A stretch of 64,000 nucleotides of DNA from NCBI GenBank assembly GCA_019915015.1, contig JAHBBC010000020.1:806001-870000 (forward strand), in the 5' to 3' direction. The position numbers and the translations under genes were made by a program. Below are positions 45,149 through 55,592 of the stretch, one piece after another. This stretch comes from Auriscalpium vulgare. Lineage: Eukaryota; Basidiomycota; Agaricomycetes; Russulales; Auriscalpiaceae. Position 1 is the stretch's first letter, and each line of letters begins with the position of its first letter. A model generated the notes under the pieces. It made no database searches. It had not been told where the DNA came from and saw only the letters and a list, made by a program, of their open reading frames with translations.

Positions 45149-46418
45149 ATGGCACCCCTCAGACAGAAAGCTGCGGTCGTAGGCGAGAACGGCACAGCTG
45201 TTCTCGCCGAAGTCAACGTGCCGAAGGTCGGACCGGGGCAAGTCCTCGTCAAGGTCGTCGCTGCCGCGCAGAACCCTTCGGATTGTGAGTTGCCTGTTCT
45301 GCGATAAGCTGCCACATAGTTACTCACATTGAGTAGGGAAAATGGCCAAAGAGTTGAAAGCGATTGGTGCCGTCCTGGGGCTCGACTACGCGGGAGTGGT
45401 CGAAGAGGTCGGAGCAGATGTTCCTGCGGGGCTGCGCTACATCGGGGAGCGTGTGTGCGGGTTCGTCAAGGGCGGTGAGCGCGAGACCGCTCCTAGGGAA
45501 GCCATCCGACCTATGACCTTCCCGAACAGCCGAGGGCCCGTCCGGCGCGTTCTCAGAGTACCTCGTCGGAAGCGCGAAATACGCCGTAATTCCCATCCCG
45601 GCAGGCTGGTCCTTTGAGGATGCAGCGCAGATCGGTGTCGCTGGGCTCACGGCCGTGCTAGCCCTCTGGGAAGGGAATACGGGCCTCCCCACGCCGCTTG
45701 CTCCCACGACGACGACTTTCCCCATCCTTGTCTACGGCGGCTCGTCAGCTGTCGGGATCTACGCGATCCAGTTCGCAAAGCTCGCCGGTTTGCGCGTCCT
45801 CGCGACTGCGTCCAGTCGCAACTTCGATGTGCTGAAGGAGTACGGGGCGGACGAGGTGTTCGACTACAAGGACCCGGAGGTGTCGCAGAAGATCAGGGCG
45901 GCAACGGGGGGCAAACTGAGGCACGCAGTGGACACCATTTCTGAGGGAAGCTCAGGGGCTATCGTCGCGGCGGCCTTCGGCGAAGATGGTGGTCACATTG
46001 GCCAGATTCTGCCGTATTTGAGCCCGGAAGAGAATGTGACCGTCAAGTTCGTCCTCGGATATCGCCTTCTTGGGGAGGTATGTCCAAAGAAATCCAGTTG
46101 TTGAGCACGCCCTAACGTCGTATGTGTTTACAGGACTTCGAGTTGCCGTGGCCCTTCAAGGCGACGCCGGAATATCGCGAGCACAGCGAGAAGATAGGGA
46201 AGTTCCTGGCAGAGATATTGGCCTTGGGCAAGGTGAAACCGATGCCAAAGCTGATCTTGCCGAAGGGCCTAGCGAGCGTGCAGGAAGGCTTTGACTATAT
46301 GACGAGCGGAAAGGTGTGTAAGTCATTTAGCGTCGATGCGTGGTGAATGATCCTGTCCTAGGTCAGTGCACAGAAGATCACCTACAAAATAGCCGATACT
46401 CCTGGAGTGAACGCGTAG
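45149..46418 (+). CDS. Zinc-independent MDR enoyl/quinone reductase-like enzyme, copy 2
   Basis: Five exons at 45149-45284, 45337-45474, 45530-46077, 46134-46313 and 46362-46418, with the same splice positions as copy 1. It starts MAPLRQKAAVVGENGTAVLA and has GLDYAGVVEEVGADVPAGLR, the nucleotide-binding ILVYGGSSAVGIYAIQFAKL, ATASSRNFDVLKEYGADEVF and the final KITYKIADTPGVNA. It is very close to copy 1, even at DNA level around the exon 4 splice sites, so the pair arose by recent duplication or gene conversion. No lesion is seen. It lacks an obvious convergent GST partner, unlike copies 1 and 3. Confidence 0.87.
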
Positions 46419-47414
46419 CATCCCAAAGCATCTGAGCCCTCGTGAAAAGTTTTTGTGGATTGAGAAGAAAAACGTGTACAGTACTTTGGCGTAAACTGTC
46501 TCCACAATGCAGTGTCCTTCAGGGAATGTTCTTCCTCGGCCCCACCTATCCACCTTCATGATTTCGCAGCCTCATTCTGCATCCCGCACGGCTTTCAGTT
46601 CGTGGTGTCCTTACAGTGTACGTACAGGCTGAGGGAAGCTGGAGCCGAAAGCGACTTACTCACGTTGACTCACTCGCTCGCGGCGTTCCTCAAGCTCCGC
46701 GCTTTGCTCCTTAACGGCCTTAACGGTGAGGTTCTTGAAGCCCACATGTGGCTTCGGAGTGCTTATGAGTAGCTGGGCGCAAACCTCAAACGCGAGGTCT
46801 CGACATTACTGAGGGTCAGCATGTACGATACATGGCCTACGCTACTAGTAGCAAACTTGCACGACAAATAATCGTTCCACTCAGTGGTCTGGCGGAGCTG
46901 CATCTATCATCTCCCAGACAATGGATACCCTCGGCGTCGGGCAGCGAGATTACAACGCTCGCGGAGGTTCTCGAACCAGCCGAGCGTGGATCCTACACGA
47001 CGGTCAGATCCTATCCTATCCTATCCTCTACAAACACTGGCCTCTGTTCCCATTTCCATTGCTTGGTAACTAGATACACAGTCACCATAATTAATCCCGA
47101 CCGACCGGTCAGATAACGAATCCCTCTACAAACACTGGCCTCTGTTCCCATTTCCATTGCTTGGTAACTAGTAGATACACAGTCACCATAATTAATCCCG
47201 ACCGACCGGAGTAGTCTATCGCAGTATTCATCATCGGAGATACGAACCGTCCGACTGTGCTGGCGCTTGTATGGCGCTGTAGGTTTTAACGTGCAACGAA
47301 CCACACAATTCTGCGTCCAAAATATATATAGAGCACATGTAGCTTGCTAGAAATCTTAGCATCCTACCCTTCCTATACAGCCGCAGCACAACGACTCTAG
47401 AAACCACCACTTAC
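46419..47414. other. Spacer with possible decayed GST piece and a short tandem duplication
   Basis: At the place where a convergent GST would be expected after MDR copy 2, the minus strand around 46760-46670 reads PHVGFKNLTVKAVKEQSAEL followed by EERRERVSQ and a donor-like GT. This is reminiscent of, but not clearly, the GFKRENVGRDWEEYAKRVES exon of the intact GST. A (CCTAT)n run lies near 47010-47025, just before a 98-bp duplication. Nothing else is recognised. Confidence 0.3.
47025..47210. repeat. Two-copy direct repeat, 98-bp spacing
   Basis: CCTCTACAAACACTGGCCTC begins both copies, at 47025 and 47123, and both continue to the end of an ATTAATCCCGACCGACCGG run. The second copy has three extra bases (a duplicated TAG). 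It is non-coding. Confidence 0.9.
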
Positions 47415-48684
47415 ATGGCTCCACTCAGGCAAAAAGCTATCGTCATCAAGGAAGACAAAACAGTTGTGCTGAAGGAAGTCGACGTGCCGAAGGTGGGACC
47501 GGGGCAAATACTCGTCAGGGTCATCGCGGCCGCACAGAATCCTACAGATTGTGAGTCTTTGCCACCTGTTGAAGCGAACGACGACTAACTTCAAGAAGGG
47601 AAGACGCTTAAGACGCTGGATAAGCCCGGTGGACTCCTGGGCGTTGACTACGCCGGGGTGGTCGAAGAGGTCGGACCAGACGTTCCTGAAGGGTTGCGCC
47701 ACGTCGGGGAGCATGTCTGCGGATGCGTCCACGGCGGTGAGCTGTTGCTTAACAGTGACGCAAGGAAGCCACTCACAGTTCAGCACAGGCATAGGCCCCA
47801 CGGGAGCATTCTCCGAGTATCTCGTCGGAAGCGCGAAGTGGGGAGTCATCCCCATCCCGGCGGGCTGGTCCTTCGAAGACGCAGCACAGATCAGCGTCGC
47901 GGGATTCACTGCCATACAGACCCTCTGGGAGGCGCAGAAGGGCCTGCCCACGCCCCTCGCACCCACGACAACACCGATCCCCATCCTGGTGTATGGCGGC
48001 TCGTCTGCCGTTGGATTCTACACCATTCAGTTCGCCAAATTGTCCGGCCTGCGCGTCCTCGTGACCGCGTCCCCCCGCAACTTCGACCTGCTCAAAGAGT
48101 ACGGGGCGGACGAGTTGTTCGATTACAAGGATCCGGAGGTGTCGCAGAAGATCAAGGCGGCGACGGGGGGCAAGCTGAAGCACGCTGTGGACACGATTTC
48201 CGAGGCGGGCTCCGGAGACATCATCGCGGCTGCCTTTGGCGAAGACGGCGGCCATATCAGCCAGATCCTGTGGTATCCGAGCCCGAAGGAGAACGTGACG
48301 GTCCACTTCACCCTCGCGTATGAAATAGGCGGCGAGGTACATCCATCCGTATGTTGCTGCGAGTGCGCTTCCAATGACTTGCATGTGTCGGCAGGACTTC
48401 GAGCATCCCATACACTTCAAGGCGACAGCGGAGCACCAGGAGTACTGCGAGAAAGTAGGCAAGCTCCTGGCGGACATCTTGGCGCTGGGAAAGGTCAAGC
48501 CGATGCCGAAGCTCATTCTTCCGAACGGACTGGCGAGTGTCGAAGAGGGTCTCGACTACATGATGAACGGGAAGGTACGCAGGGCATTCGGCGGCGATAC
48601 TTGATGTGGCGATTGATCCTGTCGTAGGTCAGCGCGCAGAAGATCACCTACAGGATTGCCGATACTCCTGGCGTGAGCGCTTAG
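47415..48684 (+). CDS. Zinc-independent MDR enoyl/quinone reductase-like enzyme, copy 3
   Basis: Five exons at 47415-47550, 47599-47736, 47789-48336, 48395-48574 and 48628-48684. It begins MAPLRQKAIVIKEDKTVVLK and has GVDYAGVVEEVGPDVPEGLR, TGAFSEYLVGSAKWGVIPIP, ILVYGGSSAVGFYTIQFAKL, TASPRNFDLLKEYGADELFD and a C-terminal KITYRIADTPGVSA. It is the most divergent of the three paralogues (for example DFEHPIHFKATAEHQEYCEK where the others have DFELPWPFKATPE), but shares all intron positions. The frame is intact. It is convergent with GST copy 2, separated by about 120 bp. Confidence 0.87.
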
Positions 48685-48803
48685 GACGCATGCAGCTTGG
48701 CAGTTCTTCACAGATACAATTACATCGAGGGGCAATCGTTCGTGCTTACTGGTACACCGTGACAATACATCGCGCGCAGTCTTCACTAGCTTCGGTTCAA
48801 ACT

Positions 48804-49734
48804 TCAGGGAATCGCTCTGCCCTCTCTGGTCGCCTTCGCGGCCTCGCTTTGCGCCTCATTCCGCAGATACCGTCCGTATATCTGCACATTGTGCTCCTTG
48901 TCCTATGCACCACCATCATCAGAAATTGTCGCGGATACATGCAACGGACTCACACTGGTCGTCCTCAACACACTGTCCCTGCTCTCCAGGCGCTTCGCAT
49001 GTTCGACCCACCCTGCGCCGACATCCTCCCGTTTGAATCCGCGGTTCTCTGCGATGATATAGTCCCTCGCCACGAACGGGGCCACTGCGGTGTCGACGAG
49101 TCCCCACTCCTCCCCGCCGAAGTACGGGCCCTTCACCTGCCCCGCGAGAGCGCGCAGCGCCGTGACGTGCTCCTCCAGCGCAGCGCTACGCTTGTCAGAC
49201 TCCTGCGCCTGCAGCAGGCGGAAGAACGATGCTACGACGTTCTTGGAGATGTGGTCGGTCCACAAACGCGCGTGGGCGCGGGCGAAGGGGTCGGCGGGGA
49301 GTACGTGCGGCGTAGACTGGGGGAAGGCGTCCTCGAGGAACTCGCAGAGGATGAGTGACTCGTACAGCGGCTTGCCTTGGTATTCGATGGCGGGGACGAG
49401 GCCCTTGGGATTGATGTCTGCAATTATATGCGCGTGAGTCGGTTAGCGCGGGGCATCATTGATATCAGAACGGACCGAGGAAGTGCTTCTCCTTGCGGTA
49501 GGGGTTGACCTCCTTGTACTGGTACGGGATGCCCTTCTCTTCGAGGGTGATCCACGTACGCTGAACGAACGGGCAGAACTACGAAGCGGATGGTCAGACA
49601 TCGCAGTGCATTGGAAGAGGACAGCGCACCCATCCGGCCCAGAACACGAGCCCCTGCGGCTCACTGTGTCTCTCGACAGTCTTCAATGCTTCGCCCGTAG
49701 CGTGGGGGAAGATCTGTTCGTCAGGAATGCCCAT
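48804..49734 (-). CDS. Omega-type glutathione S-transferase, copy 2
   Basis: Starts MGIPDEQIFPHATGEALKTV. The intron after FWAGW leads to FCPFVQRTWITLEEKGIPYQ, keeping the omega-class catalytic cysteine (CPFV). Further blocks are NPYRKEKHFL, INPKGLVPAIEYQGKPLYES, LILCEFLEDAFPQST, YFGGEEWGLVDTAVAPFVAR and a last exon with GRYLRNEAQSEAAKATREGR ending AIP. It is intact. With MDR copy 3 it repeats the convergent reductase/GST arrangement of copy 1, which indicates that a two-gene unit was duplicated. Confidence 0.87.
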
Positions 49735-50126
49735 TGTTGCGGGAGAAGATAGTAGAAGTATCGTGGGCGTTGTCGTCGTCGAGCACAATCGCATGTGTAT
49801 GGCGTCATCATGGCCATGAGCGCTACGTGCGCGGTCGCCAGCTTCTACCTGCCTGTATCCCTCTAGAAGCAACAAGCACTGATGCGGACGACTCAAGCTC
49901 AAGCAAAGAAATCATGATGGCAGGAAATCCGAGCTGGACGAGACGCGGCGGTCGGGCCATTTTTGCCCCAAATATGCTACAATATTTGGCCATTTTCGGG
50001 CCCCGACGACATCCAGACCGACGGCGGAGGGTGAGGAGACACACGAGTCCCTACGCCTCACGACCCACGACGCCATATGCTTTTTGCTCTGGGTAAGCCA
50101 TACTGTATCCCGCTATTTTCTCGCCC
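49735..50126. other. No gene recognised
   Basis: Upstream region of GST copy 2. It contains a small imperfect inverted repeat, GGCCATTTTTGCCCC / AATATTTGGCCATTTTCGGG, near 49955-50000. No coding sequence is seen. Confidence 0.4.
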
Positions 50127-50897
50127 GCTGCTCGTCTCATTGCATAACAGTGGCGACGGCGCGGACGGGTCCAAGATCACCTTCGCTGATAGTGAGACCA
50201 ACCTCCGCGCGAATACTGAACGGTATCGACGAGATCGTCGACGAGCAGGCTCCTGTCATGGCCAAGCACAACATCACCGCGGGCGACCTGTATGTATCAT
50301 CGACACCCGTACAAGTATGTTGATGCTGACCCTCTTCTTCTACAGCATCCAGCTTGCGGGTGCTGCTGGCTTGTCTAACTGCCCGGGTGCTCCGCAGCTC
50401 GAGTTTCTGTTTGGCCGCCTGACCGCTCAGCCGCCATGGCCCCCGCTCTCGACTTGACCTGCCAGGCCGTTCGGTGCGTGATCGATCGTCGCACAATGGA
50501 CAGCATCCTTGCGCGTTTCGCCGACTTAAGCCCCGCCGAGGTCGTCGCACTCTTCGCCTCATACGTCCTTGCTCCAACGCTCATATGAGAGCAGCTCTGC
50601 ATGATGGTTCTTACTTCGCAGGCACACAGTCGACCATGACGGCTTGCTCAACAGACTCGTGCACCGCGTGCTTTTGACAGGCAAACGGCCTCGTCCTTCA
50701 AGGCCGCCAGAAGCTCGCTGTGCTCGGCCAGGACACCGCGACGATTCAGGCCGGCACCCAGAATGACATCGAACAGGCCGTGGGTATCCGAGGATTTGTA
50801 TCGAGCTTCATCTATTTATGACAATCTAAATGCTCAGTGCGCGACCGCGCTGCATGGCGCATCGGGCCCGCAGACCTCCGTGACTCCCGTCCCTCGA
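50127..50897 (+). pseudogene. Class II fungal peroxidase (MnP/VP/LiP type), dead
   Basis: Pieces in three frames line up with a secreted lignin-modifying heme peroxidase. They are GADGSKITFADSETNLRANT, then GIDEIVDEQAPVMAKHNITA, GAAGLSNCPGAPQLEFLFGR, DSILARFADLSPAEVVALFA, QKLAVLGQDTATIQ and the tail SGPQTSVTPVPR. Frames change inside exons without splice sites, stops intervene, the distal-histidine region before GADGS is missing, and the proximal heme-ligand position reads FASYVLA where functional enzymes have AS/AH followed by histidine, so the ligand His is Tyr. Live homologues act outside the cell in lignin oxidation. The remnant shows that the lineage is, or was, a white-rot type fungus. 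Confidence 0.78.
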
Positions 50898-51559
50898 TGC
50901 TCCTCTCTTTGATCGAGACTGAGTCGGACAGTGGACACGCTCTGCATCGACAGCCCTCTGCCACTAGGATCATGTGTGCTCAATGCACGATCCCGCCTGT
51001 TCAGGCATGACCCCGCATGTTCATATCATCCTGCGGTCCAAATGCGCAGTCGTTTGGCCCTCACTTCATTGTGATCCTGCGTGATAGTGATAATGAAGAT
51101 CATTCATGAATCTGCGTGTTCATGCATGGTTCTGTTAGGAGCTGGCGTTCTGCCCGATCCAGTCAGACTGCAGCTGTATATCGCAGTGAGAAGTGGTGCG
51201 GAGTTTCCGCGTGTTGCAGTACTACTGTTCTGGGTAAGTTATGGTTCCCCGACCAAAGATGAATTCAGGTCCATATCTTGCGCATACTGCACCTCATCTC
51301 CGACAACAATGCCATTAGAAAGTGCGTCTTCGCACGACGCAGTGAGAGCATAAAGTACATATTTACAGCAACATATTACAGTACATGGGATGTTCGTAGT
51401 CTCGCCAGCAGGCGAGCTTCTGGCGTGTGTAATAAATAGAGATGAACCTTTTCCCCGCGAGAATAGCAGCAGACGATACAGACGATACGATACACAAACG
51501 TGTTCCAGAAGAGCCTAGAGAGCATCGCGCAGACGCACACCTCGCGCTCAACTTACGGC
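50898..51559. other. No gene recognised
   Basis: Contains scattered open frames (for example 51081-51353) without recognisable motifs. ATTCATG/TTCATGCATG-like short repeats occur near 51000-51130. Confidence 0.3.
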
Positions 51560-52519
51560 GACCCAGCTAGCATGGTAATCGGTAGTCAGTATCAAACTTG
51601 CTCCGCTAGAGCCTCCATCGTACCAGGTAGATCGGCCTCGATCCCTAACTCCACGAATGCAATGGTCGGCTCCTCGCCGGCTGTCTCCGAAATGACCACC
51701 GCAATGTTTTCTGAAGAGAATGATCAGCACTCCACGGATAGATAACACTGCAAACCCAAGGACTCACCTTGCGTCTCGTTCGACTGATAGACCTCTAATG
51801 AGATCGCAGATACGCTGTCCCCAATGGTGCTACCGTCGGCCCGATGGGAGTCCGTGAACGGGTCCGTGTAGGAAGTGCCGGTGGGGTCGAAGTTCGGGGT
51901 ATGCTGCCCAGCGACAACCCCAGGAGGAGCTAAAACCCGTTATCAGTCATCGCACACGCGACAAGACATGGTAAAAGACATACCAGTGTTCACGGTACCA
52001 TTTTGCTCCGCTAACAAGCTCTGGAAAAGAATGCGCTCTCTGGTTTGTTGCGAGGCGACCTGTTGTCCGTCTGAGTATCAGCAGGTGAACTCTCTGACTC
52101 CGGGCTGTTATTAGAGTACCTTGATGACTTCATATGCGTGATTTGCAATCTTTCTGTAACCATGTGAATTAAAGAAGCGGTGACGGTTGTTGCTGCTCCG
52201 CATTTCTGCCTGTTTCCGTTGCGCACTGTTCAAGGAAAGAGCAGTTGAGGAACATATTGAAACCAACGGACGAGCTCGCGACTCACCGCTGATACTCATG
52301 ATGCACGAACGTCTGATCATGGGCGTTCATGCGGGCCATGAAGCGCTCAAGGAGCAACAAACTTGCGTCCACGCATTGTTCGGCCTCCCGAAATTGGACA
52401 GAGGGGATGTTGTGACAAAGAATATTTATGAAGCCCTTGGTCGGGACGTCGACGCTAGCGTCGGACAGCCCGCCAGCGAGCTGTGGGAGATAATCGTTGA
52501 CGAAAGCGGAGCTAGCCAT
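51560..52519 (-). CDS. Uncharacterised multi-exon gene
   Basis: Putative gene starting MASSAFVNDYLPQLAGGLSD at 52519. The first exon continues NILCHNIPSVQFREAEQCVD and SLLLLERFMARMNAHDQTFV. Downstream minus-strand exons plausibly include APPGVVAGQHTPNFDPTGTS, DSVSAISLEVYQSNETQ and ENIAVVISETAGEEPTIAFV, each bounded by GT/AG-like signals. I do not recognise the family. There is no clear signal peptide or membrane segment. Its upstream region carries, in reverse orientation, the same 39-bp block found upstream of kinase copy 2, which hints at a shared promoter or mobile sequence. Exon boundaries are uncertain. Confidence 0.4.
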
Positions 52520-52765
52520 GCTGTATACGGGCGTAGAAAAGCACAGACAAGCTGAAAGCAGGAGAGAGGATAGGCCTGGACCCTGAGACGACCGAGACGG
52601 GATTTATAGTCTGCGTGCCAGTGGCGGTAAGCGGCCCTGTGCCCGTCTTACCGTCACACGGATGACTGAGCAAGCTGCAGGTCCATATGTGAACATACCC
52701 TGAGACGATCGTTGAGTACAAAACAAGTATGGGAGGCTGCATATTCAATAGCCTCTACTAAGTTT

Positions 52766-52804
52766 TGGAGAGCGTGCCGTCCTCTGGGACGATCGATCGC
52801 GGCG
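52766..52804 (-). promoter_or_regulatory. Conserved 39-bp block, upstream of the unknown gene
   Basis: The reverse complement is identical over 39 bp to 55418-55456; the core is GATCGTCCCAGAGGACGG. It lies about 250 bp upstream of the ATG at 52519. It could be a promoter element or the end of a shared repeat. Confidence 0.5.
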
Positions 52805-53678
52805 GGTCGCGACCGCGGCCGCATTGGGTGAAACCCAACTGTGGGGTCGTGTCGTGAGAACGAGAGCATTAGTTCCCACCGTACCGCCAGCCTCTGTACC
52901 CCTTGCATTGGCAACAACGCCAATGCACTCGATCTGAGTAATGCTATCTATCGTGCTCATCTGCCACAGCCTGAGTCTCCTTGAGCGCTGCACTCCCAAT
53001 ACACTCTTAATACCTCAGGCCGCTCGACCGCGTGACACTGACGTGTCTGTGGTTATCATTAATATATTGGGATATCACGCGTTGACGCGTCGCTCAGCGC
53101 GTCGCGCTCTCCTTTAGTTTCTGTCGCCCCAGATGTTTTCCTTGTCTACACCGGTAAGCGAGCTCATGAGGGCCTGAAGCCCTTGAGACTGAACCCGCCC
53201 ACGCCGCTTGTCCGTGCCGTGCCGCGAGGCGCGAGCCGGTCTCCGAATACCTGCCCGTTTAGGATGTTGATCGGCGCGGGCGCAGTGAGTAATAGCGCTG
53301 CAGCGTCCGACCAGACGCACTGACCTTCTTTGCGTGCAGAGAGCTTGATGCAGTCCACATCGCCTCGGACACGAACCAGCGTGCTCGGCCGCGGGAGGGG
53401 TGGCCACCTCTGGTGATGACAGCGGACGAGTGGCAGACGGCATGTCGGCAGTCGGGTCACGCGGTCACGCATCCGTCGACGGAGCAGTTTGCAAAGAGCG
53501 AGTGACACGAACATCGTTCAGGATAATGAGAATGTACGTGCATGATACATACAGCCTACAGAGGGTGTCTAAGGGGCGAGTAATACATTGAATGAGTGAC
53601 CGGGCAATGGGCAATGGACACCACCGACGCGCTGCCCCTACAGTGGGGTTTACCGCATGCGGTCGCGGACGCGTCCGG

Positions 53679-53711
53679 CCGCGATCGGTTGTCCCAGAGG
53701 ACGGCACGTTC
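53679..53711 (+). promoter_or_regulatory. Conserved block upstream of kinase copy 1
   Basis: CCGCGATCGGTTGTCCCAGA continuing GGACGGCACGTTCT; a diverged version of the 39-bp block, about 110 bp before the ATG. Confidence 0.5.
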
Positions 53712-53817
53712 TGAAGTTTTGGTGACCGGCCGGTGAGGACGGAAAGGCCCGGCTGACAAATCAGCCGCGCCGCCCACACGCATATACCTCATTGACCATT
53801 CACCTCTTCCTCTCACC

Positions 53818-55146
53818 ATGGCTAACTCAGAAGTAAGTCTCAGCAGTGAAGAAAGCCTCAGAGCGGACTTCACCAACCCAGGGCGTCGCATACGGAGTGA
53901 ACGCTGGTGGGTCAAGAGGGAGAAGCTGCTCGAAGCAGCCGGCTATAGGCTGCGCCCTCGTTTCAGCCAGGACTGGGTCGCGTCTTGGCGCGGTACGAAG
54001 AAATCACCCTTTGATCAAGAAGATGGCCTTTCCAACTCTGTGCGGCTCTTACATCTGCTGTTTGGCGCCTCACTGATCTCTCATTCGCAGCTCCGGGTCG
54101 CGCTGGACGCGACGCGGATATCGGACGGAAAACAAGTCATGATGAAGCACCTCGTCCGCGAGGAGGGGCCCTACGAGCTCGACATTGCAACATACCTTTC
54201 CTCGGAGACCCTCATGTCCGACCCACGAAACCACACTGTACCCTTGCTGGAGGTCATCGAGCTGCCGAATGACGAACGCGACAAGATCATGGTTATGCCG
54301 CTCCTGCGGCCCTTCGACAACCCTAAATTTGAGACCTACGGAGAGGCTGTCGCATTCATGACCCAGATCTTCGAGGTACGTCGTCCTCCGAGCGGCTGAA
54401 ATATTCATGCTTGTCTGATCGTAGCGGCTCAGGGCTTACAATTCATGCATGAGCGCAACATCGCGCATCGGTGAGTACGTCGCATTCCGTCCGCGCGCGG
54501 TATTTTACAATACCCTCAGGGACTGTACAAGAATGAACATCATGCTCGACCCCTCGTCAATGTACCCCGACTCATTTCATCCCGTGAAGCGCAGTCGTCG
54601 CAAGAACTTCAAAGGCAAGGCGAAGTATTACACGCGCACGCGGCGTCCTTCCAAGTATTACTTCATTGATTTCGGGCTATCGCGGCGCTACGATCCTGCG
54701 GCGGGACCGCCTCTCGACGAGCCTCTCCAAGGCGGCGACAAGACGGTCCCGGAACACCGCGACCCGACGAAACGCTGCAATCCCTTCTTCGCCGACATCT
54801 ACTACCTCGGCAACCTGATTCGCGAGAGGTTCATTTATGTGCGCTTTCCATACGTTTCGTCGCCCTCGTGCTGACTTTCGTGGGTTTCTAGAAGCGACTG
54901 GGGTTGGAGTTCATCGAGCCGTTGATTGCGGACATGGTCCAGGAAGACCCGGAGAAGCGTCCGAAGATCGACGAGGTCGTCACCAGGTTCGCGGAGATCC
55001 GAAAATCATTGAGCTCGCGCAAATTGCGCTCAAGGATGATCCCGCGCAAGGAGATTGGCCTCATTGGCTTTTTCCGCTCGTGGGGGTATCTGTACCGCAC
55101 GGCAGGGTATATACTAACGAAAAAGTCCCCAATTCCTGACCCATAA
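53818..55146 (+). CDS. Protein kinase-like protein, copy 1
   Basis: Starts MANSEVSLSSEESLRADFTN. Exons are 53818-54039, 54091-54375, 54433-54470, 54520-54838 and 54892-55146. The kinase fold is recognisable: ALDATRISDGKQVMMK (beta-3 lysine), the catalytic loop MHERNIAHRDCTRMN (HRD...N) split by an intron, FIDFGLSRRY (DFG) and a C-lobe with NPFFADIYYLGNLIRE, then DMVQEDPEKRPKIDEVV. All core catalytic residues (Lys, HRD Asp, Asn, DFG Asp) are present, so activity is possible. The C-terminus has GLIGFFRSWGYLYRTAGYIL, a possible hydrophobic anchor. It belongs to the large agaricomycete-specific kinase-like expansion; its substrate is unknown. A tandem copy follows 1,775 bp downstream. Confidence 0.78.
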
Positions 55147-55417
55147 TACGCTCTCTGACTGTCAGCGTCACACTTTTTTTGCCCTTCTTCTACGCTTGAG
55201 CCGCCGCATACCTCCGGCCTCACACCTATCTACGCGACCCTTTCACTGGTTGTCCCTTGGAGTAATTACCACATTTATTTCAAGCATTGATTCTGAGAAC
55301 CTGGATGTATTAACGGCGCCCATAGTTGCGATTTTGAGAGTCTGTTACTGTAATGAGGCCCAGGAGTCGGCCCGGAGAGGCCCGGAGGCTCCCGGAGGAC
55401 ACTCCAGAACGTGCCCC

Positions 55418-55456
55418 CGCCGCGATCGATCGTCCCAGAGGACGGCACGCTCTCCA
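55418..55456 (+). promoter_or_regulatory. Conserved 39-bp block upstream of kinase copy 2
   Basis: Identical to the reverse complement of 52766-52804 and about 140 bp before the ATG at 55593. It is followed by a CGCTCGTCCACCACC tandem. Confidence 0.5.
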
Positions 55457-55592
55457 CCACCCGCTCGTCCACCACCCGCTCGTCCACCAAAGGCCCGGCT
55501 AACAAATCAGCGCCGCCAATGGTTTGGCTTTCCAAACAACATTAGTCCGGGCATACGCCTCATTCTACATCTGATTCTCGCTCCCTCCCACC

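Larger units (their letters stand above)
52520..53817. other. Intergenic region between unknown gene and kinase copy 1
   Basis: It holds two of the three copies of the conserved GTCCCAGAGGACGGCACG block (one inverted). A minus-strand frame near 53160-53440 contains VWSDAAALLLTAPAPINILN but belongs to no family I can name. Confidence 0.4.

Noticed and set aside
46660..46770. GST-like exon after MDR copy 2
   Set aside because: Similarity to GFKRENV...EEYAKRVES is suggestive but too weak and short to annotate as a gene.
53114..53514. Overlapping 109- and 116-aa minus-strand frames
   Set aside because: GC-rich frames without family resemblance; possibly a decayed gene, but unsupported.
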